From Oleidesulfovibrio sp047973035 (GTDB lineage Bacteria; Desulfobacterota; Desulfovibrionia; Desulfovibrionales; Desulfovibrionaceae), in assembly GCF_047973035.1 (NCBI RefSeq), contig NZ_JBKEBF010000024.1:10607-74606 (forward strand): a DNA stretch of 64,000 nt, written 5' to 3'. Positions 42,409 through 50,583 of this stretch are shown piece by piece. Within the stretch, counting starts at the first letter, position 1. Each line of letters opens with the position of its first letter. A model generated the notes under the pieces. That model made no database searches. It saw only the letters and a program-made list of their open reading frames with translations, and was not told where the DNA came from. The translations under genes and the position numbers were made by a program.

Positions 42409-42783
42409 TTAATTCTCTAATATAACAACTGCTGCAGCCGTATCTCTGCCATGCGTCAATGAAAGGTGAATGCGGGTTACGCCAAGTTGTTCTGCTTGCT
42501 CTCTGGCTTCACCGTGCAAGCGGAGTGCGGGCTTGCCGTTCGCTTCATTATATACTTCCAAGTCCTTGAAACTGATTCCCATGGTAAAACCGGTTCCAAG
42601 CGCTTTGACAGCAGCTTCTTTAGCGGCAAAGCGGGCAGCCAGCCTTGCTGGTGTGACAGGCTGCAGGCTTTCCAGCTCATTGTCATGCAGAATCCGCTTG
42701 GCAAAGCGCTCAGGATGTCTCTCAAGCGCTTTGCGGATACGGTCCAGCTCTGTCAGGTCTATGCCGGTTCCGACTATCACCAC
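42409..42783 (-). CDS. acpS: Holo-[acyl-carrier-protein] synthase
   Basis: Transfers 4'-phosphopantetheine from CoA to the acyl carrier protein. The 124-residue protein has the family's VGTGIDLTELDRI (metal-binding Asp), RFAAKEAAVKALGTG and LSLTHGRDTAAAV. The start is GTG (GTGGTG); the first or second codon could be used. It lies 35 bases after pdxJ, an arrangement seen in many proteobacteria. Confidence 0.94.
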   Translation of the reverse strand: MVIVGTGIDLTELDRIRKALERHPERFAKRILHDNELESLQPVTPARLAARFAAKEAAVKALGTGFTMGISFKDLEVYNEANGKPALRLHGEAREQAEQLGVTRIHLSLTHGRDTAAAVVILEN

Positions 42784-42818
42784 GTTATCCCGTTGGGTTA
42801 AATGGACGTTTGACCGGA

Positions 42819-43544
42819 CTACTCGGCAAAAGTGCCGATGATGTCTGCCATCTGCCGGACGGCTTTCTCAAAACCAACCATAACGGCACGGGAAACAATG
42901 GAGTGTCCGATGGAGTATTCATTAATTCCGGACACATTTTTAAATTCAAAAATGTTGGTGTAATTCAGGCCGTGCCCGAGGTTTACTTTTAACCCCAGCG
43001 TGCGGGCTAGCTCGACTCCAGCGATGATTTTATCACGCTCTTTTTTCATTGCCTCTGGGGTAGGAGCATCGGCAAAATGTCCGGTGTGCAGTTCAATGTA
43101 TTCTGAGCCTACAGCCTTGGCTGCACGGATTTGCTCGGGGTCTGCTTCAATGAACAAGCTGGAGCGGATGCCCTGCGCATGAATGGGAGCAAGGTATTCC
43201 CGCAACACATCAACTCTGCCTGCAACAGCCAGCCCGCCTTCAGTGGTAAGCTCTTCCCGCTTTTCAGGGACAAGGCAGACAATATAAGGAGTTACGCGGA
43301 GCGCTATCTCCCGCATTTCTTCTGTACCTGCCATCTCAAGGTGTAGACGTGTATTCAGGCACTGCGAAATAAGTTCAACATCTCTGTCCTGTATGTGCCT
43401 GCGGTCCTCCCTCAGATGGACAATAACCCCCCTTGCACCTGCCAGTTCGGCTAAATGTGCCGCCGTTACCGGTTCAGGCTCTTTTCCCATCCGTTGCTGA
43501 CGCAACGTCGCAATATGATCAACATTAACTACCAGAACTGGCAT
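42819..43544 (-). CDS. pdxJ: Pyridoxine 5'-phosphate synthase
   Basis: Closes the pyridine ring of vitamin B6 from 1-deoxyxylulose 5-phosphate and an aminoacetone phosphate. The 241-residue TIM barrel has VNVDHIATLRQQR, GVIVHLREDRRHI, EYIELHTGHFAD and NLGHGLNYTN. AGGAG precedes the ATG. It is the first gene of the minus-strand operon pdxJ-acpS-nnr-CBS-tsaE-lysC-cimA. Confidence 0.95.
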   Translation of the reverse strand: MPVLVVNVDHIATLRQQRMGKEPEPVTAAHLAELAGARGVIVHLREDRRHIQDRDVELISQCLNTRLHLEMAGTEEMREIALRVTPYIVCLVPEKREELTTEGGLAVAGRVDVLREYLAPIHAQGIRSSLFIEADPEQIRAAKAVGSEYIELHTGHFADAPTPEAMKKERDKIIAGVELARTLGLKVNLGHGLNYTNIFEFKNVSGINEYSIGHSIVSRAVMVGFEKAVRQMADIIGTFAE

Positions 43545-43646
43545 TCTTTTGCTCCTAAGTTTTTTGCAATGTTCAGAACATAGTTATGAAAAAAGTCAAG
43601 CCCTGCGGGCCATATTTGCAGCGCTGTAGCGATATAGGAGCAGGCA

Positions 43647-43675
43647 TTGACGTTTTTTATGCTAATGAGTAACTG
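43647..43675 (+). promoter_or_regulatory. Possible promoter of ugd
   Basis: TTGACG (43647-43652) and TAACTG (43670-43675) are 17 bases apart, in the 185-base gap between pdxJ and ugd. The -10 is weak; TATACT at 43702 is another candidate -10. Confidence 0.3.
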
Positions 43676-43729
43676 AACGGTGCAACAACCTTACTACGCA
43701 TTATACTCAACTTTGATAAGGATACCATA

Positions 43730-45061
43730 ATGAATGTTTGTATCGTAGGCACTGGATACGTAGGTCTCGTCAGTGCTGCCTGCTTTGCAGAAATGGGTAA
43801 TACCGTCCGCTGCGTGGATGTTAACCCTGAAGTTGTCAAGACACTGAAAGCCGGCAAAGTTCATATTTACGAACCCGGTTTGGAAGAGCTGGTTCGCCGG
43901 AACTACGCTGAAGGCCGTCTGCAGTTTACCACAAGCCTTGAAGAAGGGCTTAAGGACTCACTGTTCGTCTTTATTACCGTGGGCACTCCTTCGCGCGAAG
44001 ACGGCTCTTGTGACCTTGGCTACGTGGAGCAGGTTGCACGTGAAGTCGGTATGTACATGACCGACAAAAAAATCGTTGTTGATAAGTCTACGGTTCCGGT
44101 TGGCACTGCAGATAAAGTACGTGCAATTATTGCGGAAGAGTTGGCTAAGCGCGGCGCAGACATTCCTTACGATGTTGTTTCTAACCCGGAATTTCTTAAA
44201 GAGGGTGACGCGGTCAACGATTTTATGAAGCCTGATCGCGTTGTTGTAGGTACTGATTCTCCTGAAACTGCGGAGTACCTCAAGCAGCTTTATTCGCCTT
44301 TTGCACGCAGTCGCGAAAAGTTGATCGTGATGGGTGTGCGCAGTGCGGAAATGACGAAGTATGCCGCTAACTGCATGCTGGCAACAAAAATTTCTTTTAT
44401 TAATGAAATCGCAACACTGTGCGAGCGCGTAGGTGCTGATGTTCGCGATGTTCGTACCGGCATCGGTTCTGACCATCGTATTGGTTACCACTTCATCTAC
44501 CCCGGTGTGGGCTACGGGGGCTCCTGCTTCCCCAAGGACGTAAAAGCCCTGATTCATACCGCGCATGAATATGACTTCCGCCCGCAACTGCTGGAAGCTG
44601 TAGAAGATGTCAACTTCCGTCAGAAGCGCCATATGGCAGAGCGTATTATCAACTACTTCGAGCCTCAGGGCGGAGTAGAGGGTAAGACAATCGCGTTGTG
44701 GGGACTTGCTTTTAAAGCCAATACTGATGACATGCGCGAAGCCGCGGCCTTAGCCATTATCAAGGAATTGACTGACCGTGGCATGAGAGTCAAAGCTTTT
44801 GACCCCGTTGCAGCTGATAATGCCCGTGAACTGCTTGCCGACAATCCGCTTGTAAGCATTGTTGATGAACAGTACGAAGCAGTAGAAGGCGCTCAGGCTC
44901 TTCTGGTAGTGACTGAATGGAACCAGTTCCGTAACCCTGACTTCAGTCGGGTACGCAAGTCTTTGACTGCTCCGATTCTTTTTGATGGCAGAAACCTGTA
45001 TTCGCCCCAGTTCATGGCTGAGGAAGGATTTGCATATTTCTGCGTTGGTCGTCCCGACTAA
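43730..45061 (+). CDS. ugd: UDP-glucose 6-dehydrogenase
   Basis: Oxidises UDP-glucose to UDP-glucuronate with NAD, feeding capsule, LPS or exopolysaccharide synthesis. The 443-residue chain begins MNVCIVGTGYVGLVSAACFA, has VDKSTVPVGTADKVR, SNPEFLKEGDAV, and the catalytic GYGGSCFPKDVKAL (Cys266). A C-terminal UDP-binding domain follows (FDGRNLYSP). AAGGA precedes the ATG. It stands alone, with a terminator behind it. Confidence 0.96.
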   Translation: MNVCIVGTGYVGLVSAACFAEMGNTVRCVDVNPEVVKTLKAGKVHIYEPGLEELVRRNYAEGRLQFTTSLEEGLKDSLFVFITVGTPSREDGSCDLGYVEQVAREVGMYMTDKKIVVDKSTVPVGTADKVRAIIAEELAKRGADIPYDVVSNPEFLKEGDAVNDFMKPDRVVVGTDSPETAEYLKQLYSPFARSREKLIVMGVRSAEMTKYAANCMLATKISFINEIATLCERVGADVRDVRTGIGSDHRIGYHFIYPGVGYGGSCFPKDVKALIHTAHEYDFRPQLLEAVEDVNFRQKRHMAERIINYFEPQGGVEGKTIALWGLAFKANTDDMREAAALAIIKELTDRGMRVKAFDPVAADNARELLADNPLVSIVDEQYEAVEGAQALLVVTEWNQFRNPDFSRVRKSLTAPILFDGRNLYSPQFMAEEGFAYFCVGRPD

Positions 45062-45081
45062 CAGATATGCATGATGTGATT

Positions 45082-45115
45082 AAAAAGGGCGCTTCAACAA
45101 GAAGCGTCCTTTTTT
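45082..45115 (+). terminator. Rho-independent terminator after ugd
   Basis: GGGCGCTTC pairs with GAAGCGTCC (one G-U pair) around AACAA, extended by A-T pairs and followed by a T run. Confidence 0.88.
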
Positions 45116-45342
45116 ATGCATACTACTCTGACTTGAGAGGCCTGTTGTCGAATGGTAGTGAAGATTACGGACAGGGTGAAAAAGCATTTGGTGAAGTACG
45201 TTGGGAAAGTCATAGGAAGTAATATTTGCTTTAGTGATTGTCATAAAGAATGTTGTCGATGCAGTGGTGGATAGGTGCATAAATGTTGTGACTCAGAGAT
45301 ACTACAGTGTAGTTTGAAACAAGTAACCTTCGGTCTGTATAT
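45116..45342. other. Intergenic stretch without a gene
   Basis: About 225 bases between the converging ugd and helicase terminators. Only a short palindrome, ACTACAGTGTAGT (~45301-45313), was noticed. No coding frame or RNA gene is supported. Confidence 0.55.
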
Positions 45343-45374
45343 AAAAAAGGGCTGTGAGGTTATCCCACAGCCCT
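45343..45374 (-). terminator. Terminator of the SNF2 helicase gene (minus strand)
   Basis: On the minus strand AGGGCTGTG pairs with CACAGCCCT around a 9-base loop and is followed by a T run. It lies ~55 bases beyond the helicase stop. Confidence 0.8.
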
Positions 45375-45427
45375 GATTTGTGTGTAACACGTCGAGTTAT
45401 TGCAGGGCTGATGCCCAGACATTGCCT

Positions 45428-48400
45428 TTACACGTCGAAGAGCATTTCAAGGTCGTCGCGAGTAAGAGATTTCCAACTATCCTGTCCGGGAATGATGGAG
45501 TCTGCAACGTTACGTTTCATATCCTGTAATTTGAGGATCTTCTCTTCAACAGTGTTCTGGCAGATCATCTTATACGAGAACACCTGACTTTTCTGGCCGA
45601 TACGGTGTGCGCGGTCAGTAGCCTGATTTTCTACTGCAGGGTTCCACCACGGGTCGTAGTGGATTACGTAGTCAGCACTGGTCAGGTTCAGGCCTGTACC
45701 ACCTGCCTTAAGCGAAATAAGGAAGATGGGAATGTCAGGCGAGTCGTTGAACCTGTCTACCTGATCAAAGCGGTCCTTACTGGTTCCGTCAAGGTAGCAG
45801 AAAGGCATATCATTAATCTGCAGCCATGAGCGGATGATATGCAGCATCTGAACAAACTGCGAGAATACCAGTACCTTGTGGCCTTCTTCCACGATGTCAG
45901 TAATCATGTCTTTGAAGGCGTCAAACTTGCCGGAGGGCAGGTTCGTTGTCAGGCCGGGCATATCCAGTTTGAGCAGTCTCGGGTGGCAGCAAATCTGACG
46001 AAGCTTGAGCAGCGCATCAAGGATGGACATCTGGCTTTTAGCGATGCCTTTTTCATCCACGTCAGCCATGACCTGCTCTTTAAGCCGCTTGGCAAGTGCG
46101 CCGTAAAGTTCCTGCTGCTCTTCTGCAAGAGCACAGTAGTAGACGTTTTCCACCTTGGGCGGCAGGTCTTTTGCCACTTCTGATTTAGTACGTCGCAGGA
46201 TAAACGGTTTAACGCGAGTACGAAGGTATTCCAGCGTATCCGGGTCCCCATCCTTGATGGGTTTGATGATTCCGCGCTGGAAGCTGTGCTGCGAACCGAG
46301 GAAGCCGGGCATAAGGAACTCAAACAACGACCACAGCTCAAAGAGGTTGTTCTCAATGGGCGTACCCGACAGGCAGAGACGCAGATCTGCGCTGATCTTG
46401 CGCACAGAACGGGCGGTGATTGTGTTCGGGTTCTTGATATTCTGGGCTTCGTCAAGAATGAGCGAGTTGAATTCGTATTCCTGTAGTTCTTCAAGGTCAC
46501 GGCGCAGCAGAGCATACGTGGTGACTACAATGTCAGAATCTGCAATCTGGGCAAACATATTTTCACGGCGGGTACCGTAAATGATCAGTCTGCGCAGGTT
46601 GGGTACAAACTTTTGCGCTTCACGGTCCCAGTTAGGCAGAACGGAGGTCGGCACAACGATCAGGTTGGGACCGGTGCGGCCGCTTTCCACCATGTACTGG
46701 ATGAACGAAAGAGTCTGAATGGTCTTACCAAGGCCCATTTCGTCAGCCAGAATACCGCCGAAGCCATATTCGCGCAGGAAGTTAAGATAACTGAGTCCCT
46801 GTTGCTGGTAACCACGCAGGGTGGCATTCAGCCCCTTGGGCTGGTCAATGATTTTGATTTCTTGGAAGGTATGAATCTTTTCGCGCAATGAGTTCCAGAA
46901 CGAATCTGTCTGAACTTCAGGCAGGTCTTCCAGAAGGTTGTCCAGCAGCGGGGCTTCGTATTGTTCAAAGCGCTTTTTGGGAGCCTTTTCAGGGTCAAGG
47001 CCCATGGCACGAAGCTTGTGTCCCAATGTCTTAAGCCATGACTCGGGTAAGCTTGTGTACGAGCCGTCTTTTAACTGAACGTAACGCTTACCTTCTGTCC
47101 ACGCCTTCCAGATTTTTTCAATGGGAACGCTCTGACCATCGTACTCAACGTTAAGGTCAAGCGAGAACCACTTTTCCTCTTCGTTGGATTCAACTTTAGC
47201 CGAAATGATCGGCTGCGACAGACGTACCTTGTAACGCGAGAGAGCCTTTTCGCCGTATACGCGGTATTCAGCAATCAGCTTGGGGTATGCGTCCAGCAAA
47301 AAGTTGATAGCTTCCTCCGGCTCAAGGAACCAGACCCTGTTGTTACGCGGCTGGAAGTTCATTTCCAGCAATTGCTGCGTAAGGGCGGCCTCCTGATCTT
47401 GTTGGCGCCGTAAAAGGAACGTTTGCCCCTCAAACGGATAACTGCCTGTCTGGAATTCGGGGTTCGGCCCGGGTAGCAGGAATTCTCCGTGAATCGTCTC
47501 GTAGATGTTCTGAATCTGTAAAGTCAGCAGACTGCCTTCTTCGTCCAGATATAACTTGGGGTTATAGCTGGCAGGAACGAAGATGGGCTCCATATGCTCA
47601 AGAAACTCTTCCTGACCGTACAAGTCGGAAGCTGGCAGCTGCGTCCATACACGGTCAAGGAATTCCGAGATGTCTTCCTGCGGAATGACGGGAGGGTGTT
47701 GTGCAAGTTCCTGAACAAGACCGGAGCTGAGACTGGTGTGTACAGGGTAAAATCCCCGGCGCCAGCATACCCATAGCGGCAGTTGACCGTGGAAGGTAAC
47801 TTCAGAGTCAAGAATCGATTGCGGTGCTTTGCCTTCGCGGTGCAGCATAACGTCAAAGCCCAGCCCTCCATCAAGAAGGCGTGGCTGAAGCTTCAGGCGC
47901 ATAGTGGTGCTGTCGATATGGCAAGGTTTTTCAGTTTCCTGCCAGAACAGATAATACTCGTTACGGATTGTCCAGAAAAACCAGGTGAGCAGACCATCAG
48001 GAATTTCTACACGGTGTCCCATGTAGTCCAGATACTGTCCTATCTGTCTGGCGACAGCCGGTAAGTCCGGAGACAGCTCGCACCAGTCAGGATTGTTGAT
48101 AATCTGGTCAAGCGTGACTTCGTTGTGAACCGTTGAAAGGCCTGATTTGTTCTGGCGCGCACGGAAGAAGGACACCTGAAGCCTGCCCGGCTCAGGGTGA
48201 AAACGGTAGATCAGGTAGTGCTTGCCTGCTTCCGGCTCAAACTCGGTTGAGAAAAAGTTTCTGAAGCTCTGTCGCCACTCCATTTTGGGCGCAACAGGTT
48301 CCGCTTCGTCAGATGATTCAAGGGACGAAAGCAATTTGAGAGCAGCGGCCCCTACATGGCGGCACACACCGGAAAACGAATCCGGGCAGTTGCACATGTA

Positions 48401-48634
48401 GTTGATCGTCTCTTCACTTATGTTTAACGAAAGTTTGGGCGAATAATTTTGAAAATCATCGCCTTGAATGTGTGCCTCAACATCCCAGTAGCCCCCGCTT
48501 TTTTTCAAGCTAAGCTTAAGGACTCCCCCGCTGTTGAGGATGTTGTGCGACCCGTCAATGATATACTCCGGAACCGTGTCAGTCACGAATTCCTGCAACA
48601 TTGATTTTACGGTCGTTTCCTCTGGTCTGTCCAT
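45428..48634 (-). CDS. SWIM zinc finger SNF2-family DNA helicase/translocase
   Basis: Large ATP-driven DNA or nucleoprotein translocase of the SNF2/HepA kind, 1068 residues. A SWIM zinc finger lies near the N-terminus (Cys81, Cys83, Cys91, His93; CNCPDSFSGVCRH). A long linker region follows, then the SNF2 core: ADEMGLGKTIQTLSFIQYM (Walker A, ~residue 630), LILDEAQNIKN (~725), SGTPIENNLFELWSL, and the helicase C half with VFSQFVQMLHIIRSWL and DRAHRIGQ. I chose the ATG at 48634, with AGGAG ~13 bases upstream. An open frame reaches 48841, but its leader looks non-coding. Its role (transcription recycling or DNA repair) is not known. Confidence 0.9.
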   Translation of the reverse strand: MDRPEETTVKSMLQEFVTDTVPEYIIDGSHNILNSGGVLKLSLKKSGGYWDVEAHIQGDDFQNYSPKLSLNISEETINYMCNCPDSFSGVCRHVGAAALKLLSSLESSDEAEPVAPKMEWRQSFRNFFSTEFEPEAGKHYLIYRFHPEPGRLQVSFFRARQNKSGLSTVHNEVTLDQIINNPDWCELSPDLPAVARQIGQYLDYMGHRVEIPDGLLTWFFWTIRNEYYLFWQETEKPCHIDSTTMRLKLQPRLLDGGLGFDVMLHREGKAPQSILDSEVTFHGQLPLWVCWRRGFYPVHTSLSSGLVQELAQHPPVIPQEDISEFLDRVWTQLPASDLYGQEEFLEHMEPIFVPASYNPKLYLDEEGSLLTLQIQNIYETIHGEFLLPGPNPEFQTGSYPFEGQTFLLRRQQDQEAALTQQLLEMNFQPRNNRVWFLEPEEAINFLLDAYPKLIAEYRVYGEKALSRYKVRLSQPIISAKVESNEEEKWFSLDLNVEYDGQSVPIEKIWKAWTEGKRYVQLKDGSYTSLPESWLKTLGHKLRAMGLDPEKAPKKRFEQYEAPLLDNLLEDLPEVQTDSFWNSLREKIHTFQEIKIIDQPKGLNATLRGYQQQGLSYLNFLREYGFGGILADEMGLGKTIQTLSFIQYMVESGRTGPNLIVVPTSVLPNWDREAQKFVPNLRRLIIYGTRRENMFAQIADSDIVVTTYALLRRDLEELQEYEFNSLILDEAQNIKNPNTITARSVRKISADLRLCLSGTPIENNLFELWSLFEFLMPGFLGSQHSFQRGIIKPIKDGDPDTLEYLRTRVKPFILRRTKSEVAKDLPPKVENVYYCALAEEQQELYGALAKRLKEQVMADVDEKGIAKSQMSILDALLKLRQICCHPRLLKLDMPGLTTNLPSGKFDAFKDMITDIVEEGHKVLVFSQFVQMLHIIRSWLQINDMPFCYLDGTSKDRFDQVDRFNDSPDIPIFLISLKAGGTGLNLTSADYVIHYDPWWNPAVENQATDRAHRIGQKSQVFSYKMICQNTVEEKILKLQDMKRNVADSIIPGQDSWKSLTRDDLEMLFDV

Positions 48635-48858
48635 GGTAAGGTCTAGCTCCTCTACAGTGCGGAATCCGCCTTGCGGGCAGCCGCAACAGCGTGTCCCCCC
48701 GCGTGGTAAGCGCGGACTGTTTATAGTACTAGGTGAAAACCTTGCTGTTTTCAACGGAACGGAACTTTGGTAGGTGCATATGTTAGGGGCACTCACCCTT
48801 AGTTTTCTATTGAAGAATAACGTATCCGCCGGAATTGGCAATAGCCTGAGAGGTTTTC

Positions 48859-50583
48859 ATGAAACGAGTGTTAACAGTTTTTGCCAGTGTGTTGCTTTTG
48901 TGCGTACTTGGAGCCTGTGACGGTGGTGAAAAAACTTCCACTGATGAGCAGCAGTCTTTAAACGAGCAGCCGTCAGCAGCCAACCCCCTTCCTGAAGTTG
49001 CAACAAAAAACAACGTAAAGCCTGACTATGGTGGCCGCATAGTTATTGGCACTATAGGCGAACCTACCAACCTTATCAGTGCACTTTCAAATGATAGCGC
49101 ATCAAAGGAAATCACTAGTCAGCTATATATCGGTTTGCTGAAATACGACAAAGACCTGGAGATAGTTCCATGGGCTGCCGAATCCTATGACGTGGAAGAA
49201 GGCGGAACGCTGTTGCGTTTTCGACTTCGAAAAGGAATTCAATGGGAAGATGGCACAGAACTGACAGCAGATGATGTCGAGTTCACATACCGCATGATGA
49301 TAGACCCCAAAACCCCCACGGCATATGCAAGTGACTTTCTGGCAGTAAAGGAATTCCGTAAAATCGACAAATACACAGTCGAAGTGCGGTATGAAAAACC
49401 TTTTGCCAGATCACTCATTACTTGGATGAGTGACATCCTGCCCAAGCATAAGCTTGAAGGACAGGATTTAGTAACTACACCTTTGCTGCGTAAACCTGTA
49501 GGTTCCGGCCCCTATAAATTGAAAGAATGGGTGCCCGGCAGCAGGGTAGTACTGGAAGCGAACGACTCTTATTTTGAAGGTCGTCCGTATATTGATGAGG
49601 TTGTGTATCGTAACATTCCTGATTTGGCTACCATGTTCCTTGAATTAAAAGCTGGAAAGCTTGATATGATGGGACTCACTCCTCAGCAATTCAAGTTTCA
49701 GTCTAATGGGGGCGAGTGGGACGCTAATTGGCAGAAATTTCGCTACTTGTCGTTTGGTTACGCATACCTCGGATATAATCTTGAAAGAGCCCCGTTCAAC
49801 GAGTTGAACGTCCGTCGTGCCTTGTCTTATGGCATTGACCGCAAAGCTTTGATTGCCGGAGTGCTGCTGGGGGAAGGCAGGACGACTGTCGGGCCGTATA
49901 AGCCCGAAACGTGGGTGTATAATGACAAGCTTGATGAATACCCTTATGATATTGCCGAGGCGCGTAGACTTTTAGCACAAGCAGGCTTTACAGATTCCGA
50001 CGGAAACGGTGTGGTAGAGCGCGATGGCCAGCCTTTTGTCTTTACTATTCTGACCAATCAGGGAAATGATCAGCGTATAAAAGCTGCAACGATTATTCAA
50101 AGCCAGCTGAAGCAGGTTGGAGTGGATGTACGCATCCGTACTGTTGAATGGGCGGCATTTGTGAAAGAGTTTGTTGAAAAAGGGCGTTTTGACGCGGTGC
50201 TGCTGGGATGGAATATCTTGCAAGACCCTGACATTTTTATGGTCTGGCATTCCTCTCAAGCTGTGGCCGGCGGGCTGAATTTTACCAAGTACCGTAATCC
50301 AGAGGTTGATTCGCTGCTTGAGCAAGCCAGATCAGTGCTGGATCAGGAAAGCAGAAAGCCGCTGTATGACGAAGTTCAACGTATTCTCGACTATGAACAG
50401 CCGTATTCATTTTTGTACGTGCCGTACGCCCTGCCCATTGTACATGCCCGCTTCAAGGGTGTTGAGCCTGCTCCTGCAGGGTTGACGCATAATTTTACCA
50501 AGTGGTGGGTTCCCGCCGGAATGCAACGGTATAAAGCCGCTTCCGGCAGAGCTGCCTCTAACGATGAGACAAAGAAGAACTAG
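48859..50583 (+). CDS. Peptide-type ABC transporter substrate-binding lipoprotein
   Basis: Family 5 solute-binding protein, which captures oligopeptides, dipeptides or nickel chelates in the periplasm. The 574-residue chain has a signal peptide with lipobox LGAC (Cys20), a Glu/Ser/Gln-rich spacer, and the family pattern: IGEPTNLISALSNDSASKEI, PWAAESYDVEEG, WEDGTELTADDVEFTYRMM, NVRRALSYGIDRKALI and ARRLLAQAGF. GAGAGG precedes the ATG. No permease or ATPase is nearby. The stop codon is directly followed by the rel start. Confidence 0.9.
   Translation: MKRVLTVFASVLLLCVLGACDGGEKTSTDEQQSLNEQPSAANPLPEVATKNNVKPDYGGRIVIGTIGEPTNLISALSNDSASKEITSQLYIGLLKYDKDLEIVPWAAESYDVEEGGTLLRFRLRKGIQWEDGTELTADDVEFTYRMMIDPKTPTAYASDFLAVKEFRKIDKYTVEVRYEKPFARSLITWMSDILPKHKLEGQDLVTTPLLRKPVGSGPYKLKEWVPGSRVVLEANDSYFEGRPYIDEVVYRNIPDLATMFLELKAGKLDMMGLTPQQFKFQSNGGEWDANWQKFRYLSFGYAYLGYNLERAPFNELNVRRALSYGIDRKALIAGVLLGEGRTTVGPYKPETWVYNDKLDEYPYDIAEARRLLAQAGFTDSDGNGVVERDGQPFVFTILTNQGNDQRIKAATIIQSQLKQVGVDVRIRTVEWAAFVKEFVEKGRFDAVLLGWNILQDPDIFMVWHSSQAVAGGLNFTKYRNPEVDSLLEQARSVLDQESRKPLYDEVQRILDYEQPYSFLYVPYALPIVHARFKGVEPAPAGLTHNFTKWWVPAGMQRYKAASGRAASNDETKKN

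Noticed and set aside
48635..48841. N-terminal extension of the SNF2 helicase
   Set aside because: The extra ~70 residues are Pro/Cys/Arg-rich with no family match, and the ATG at 48634 has a ribosome site. The stretch is more likely the intergenic region before the divergent lipoprotein gene.
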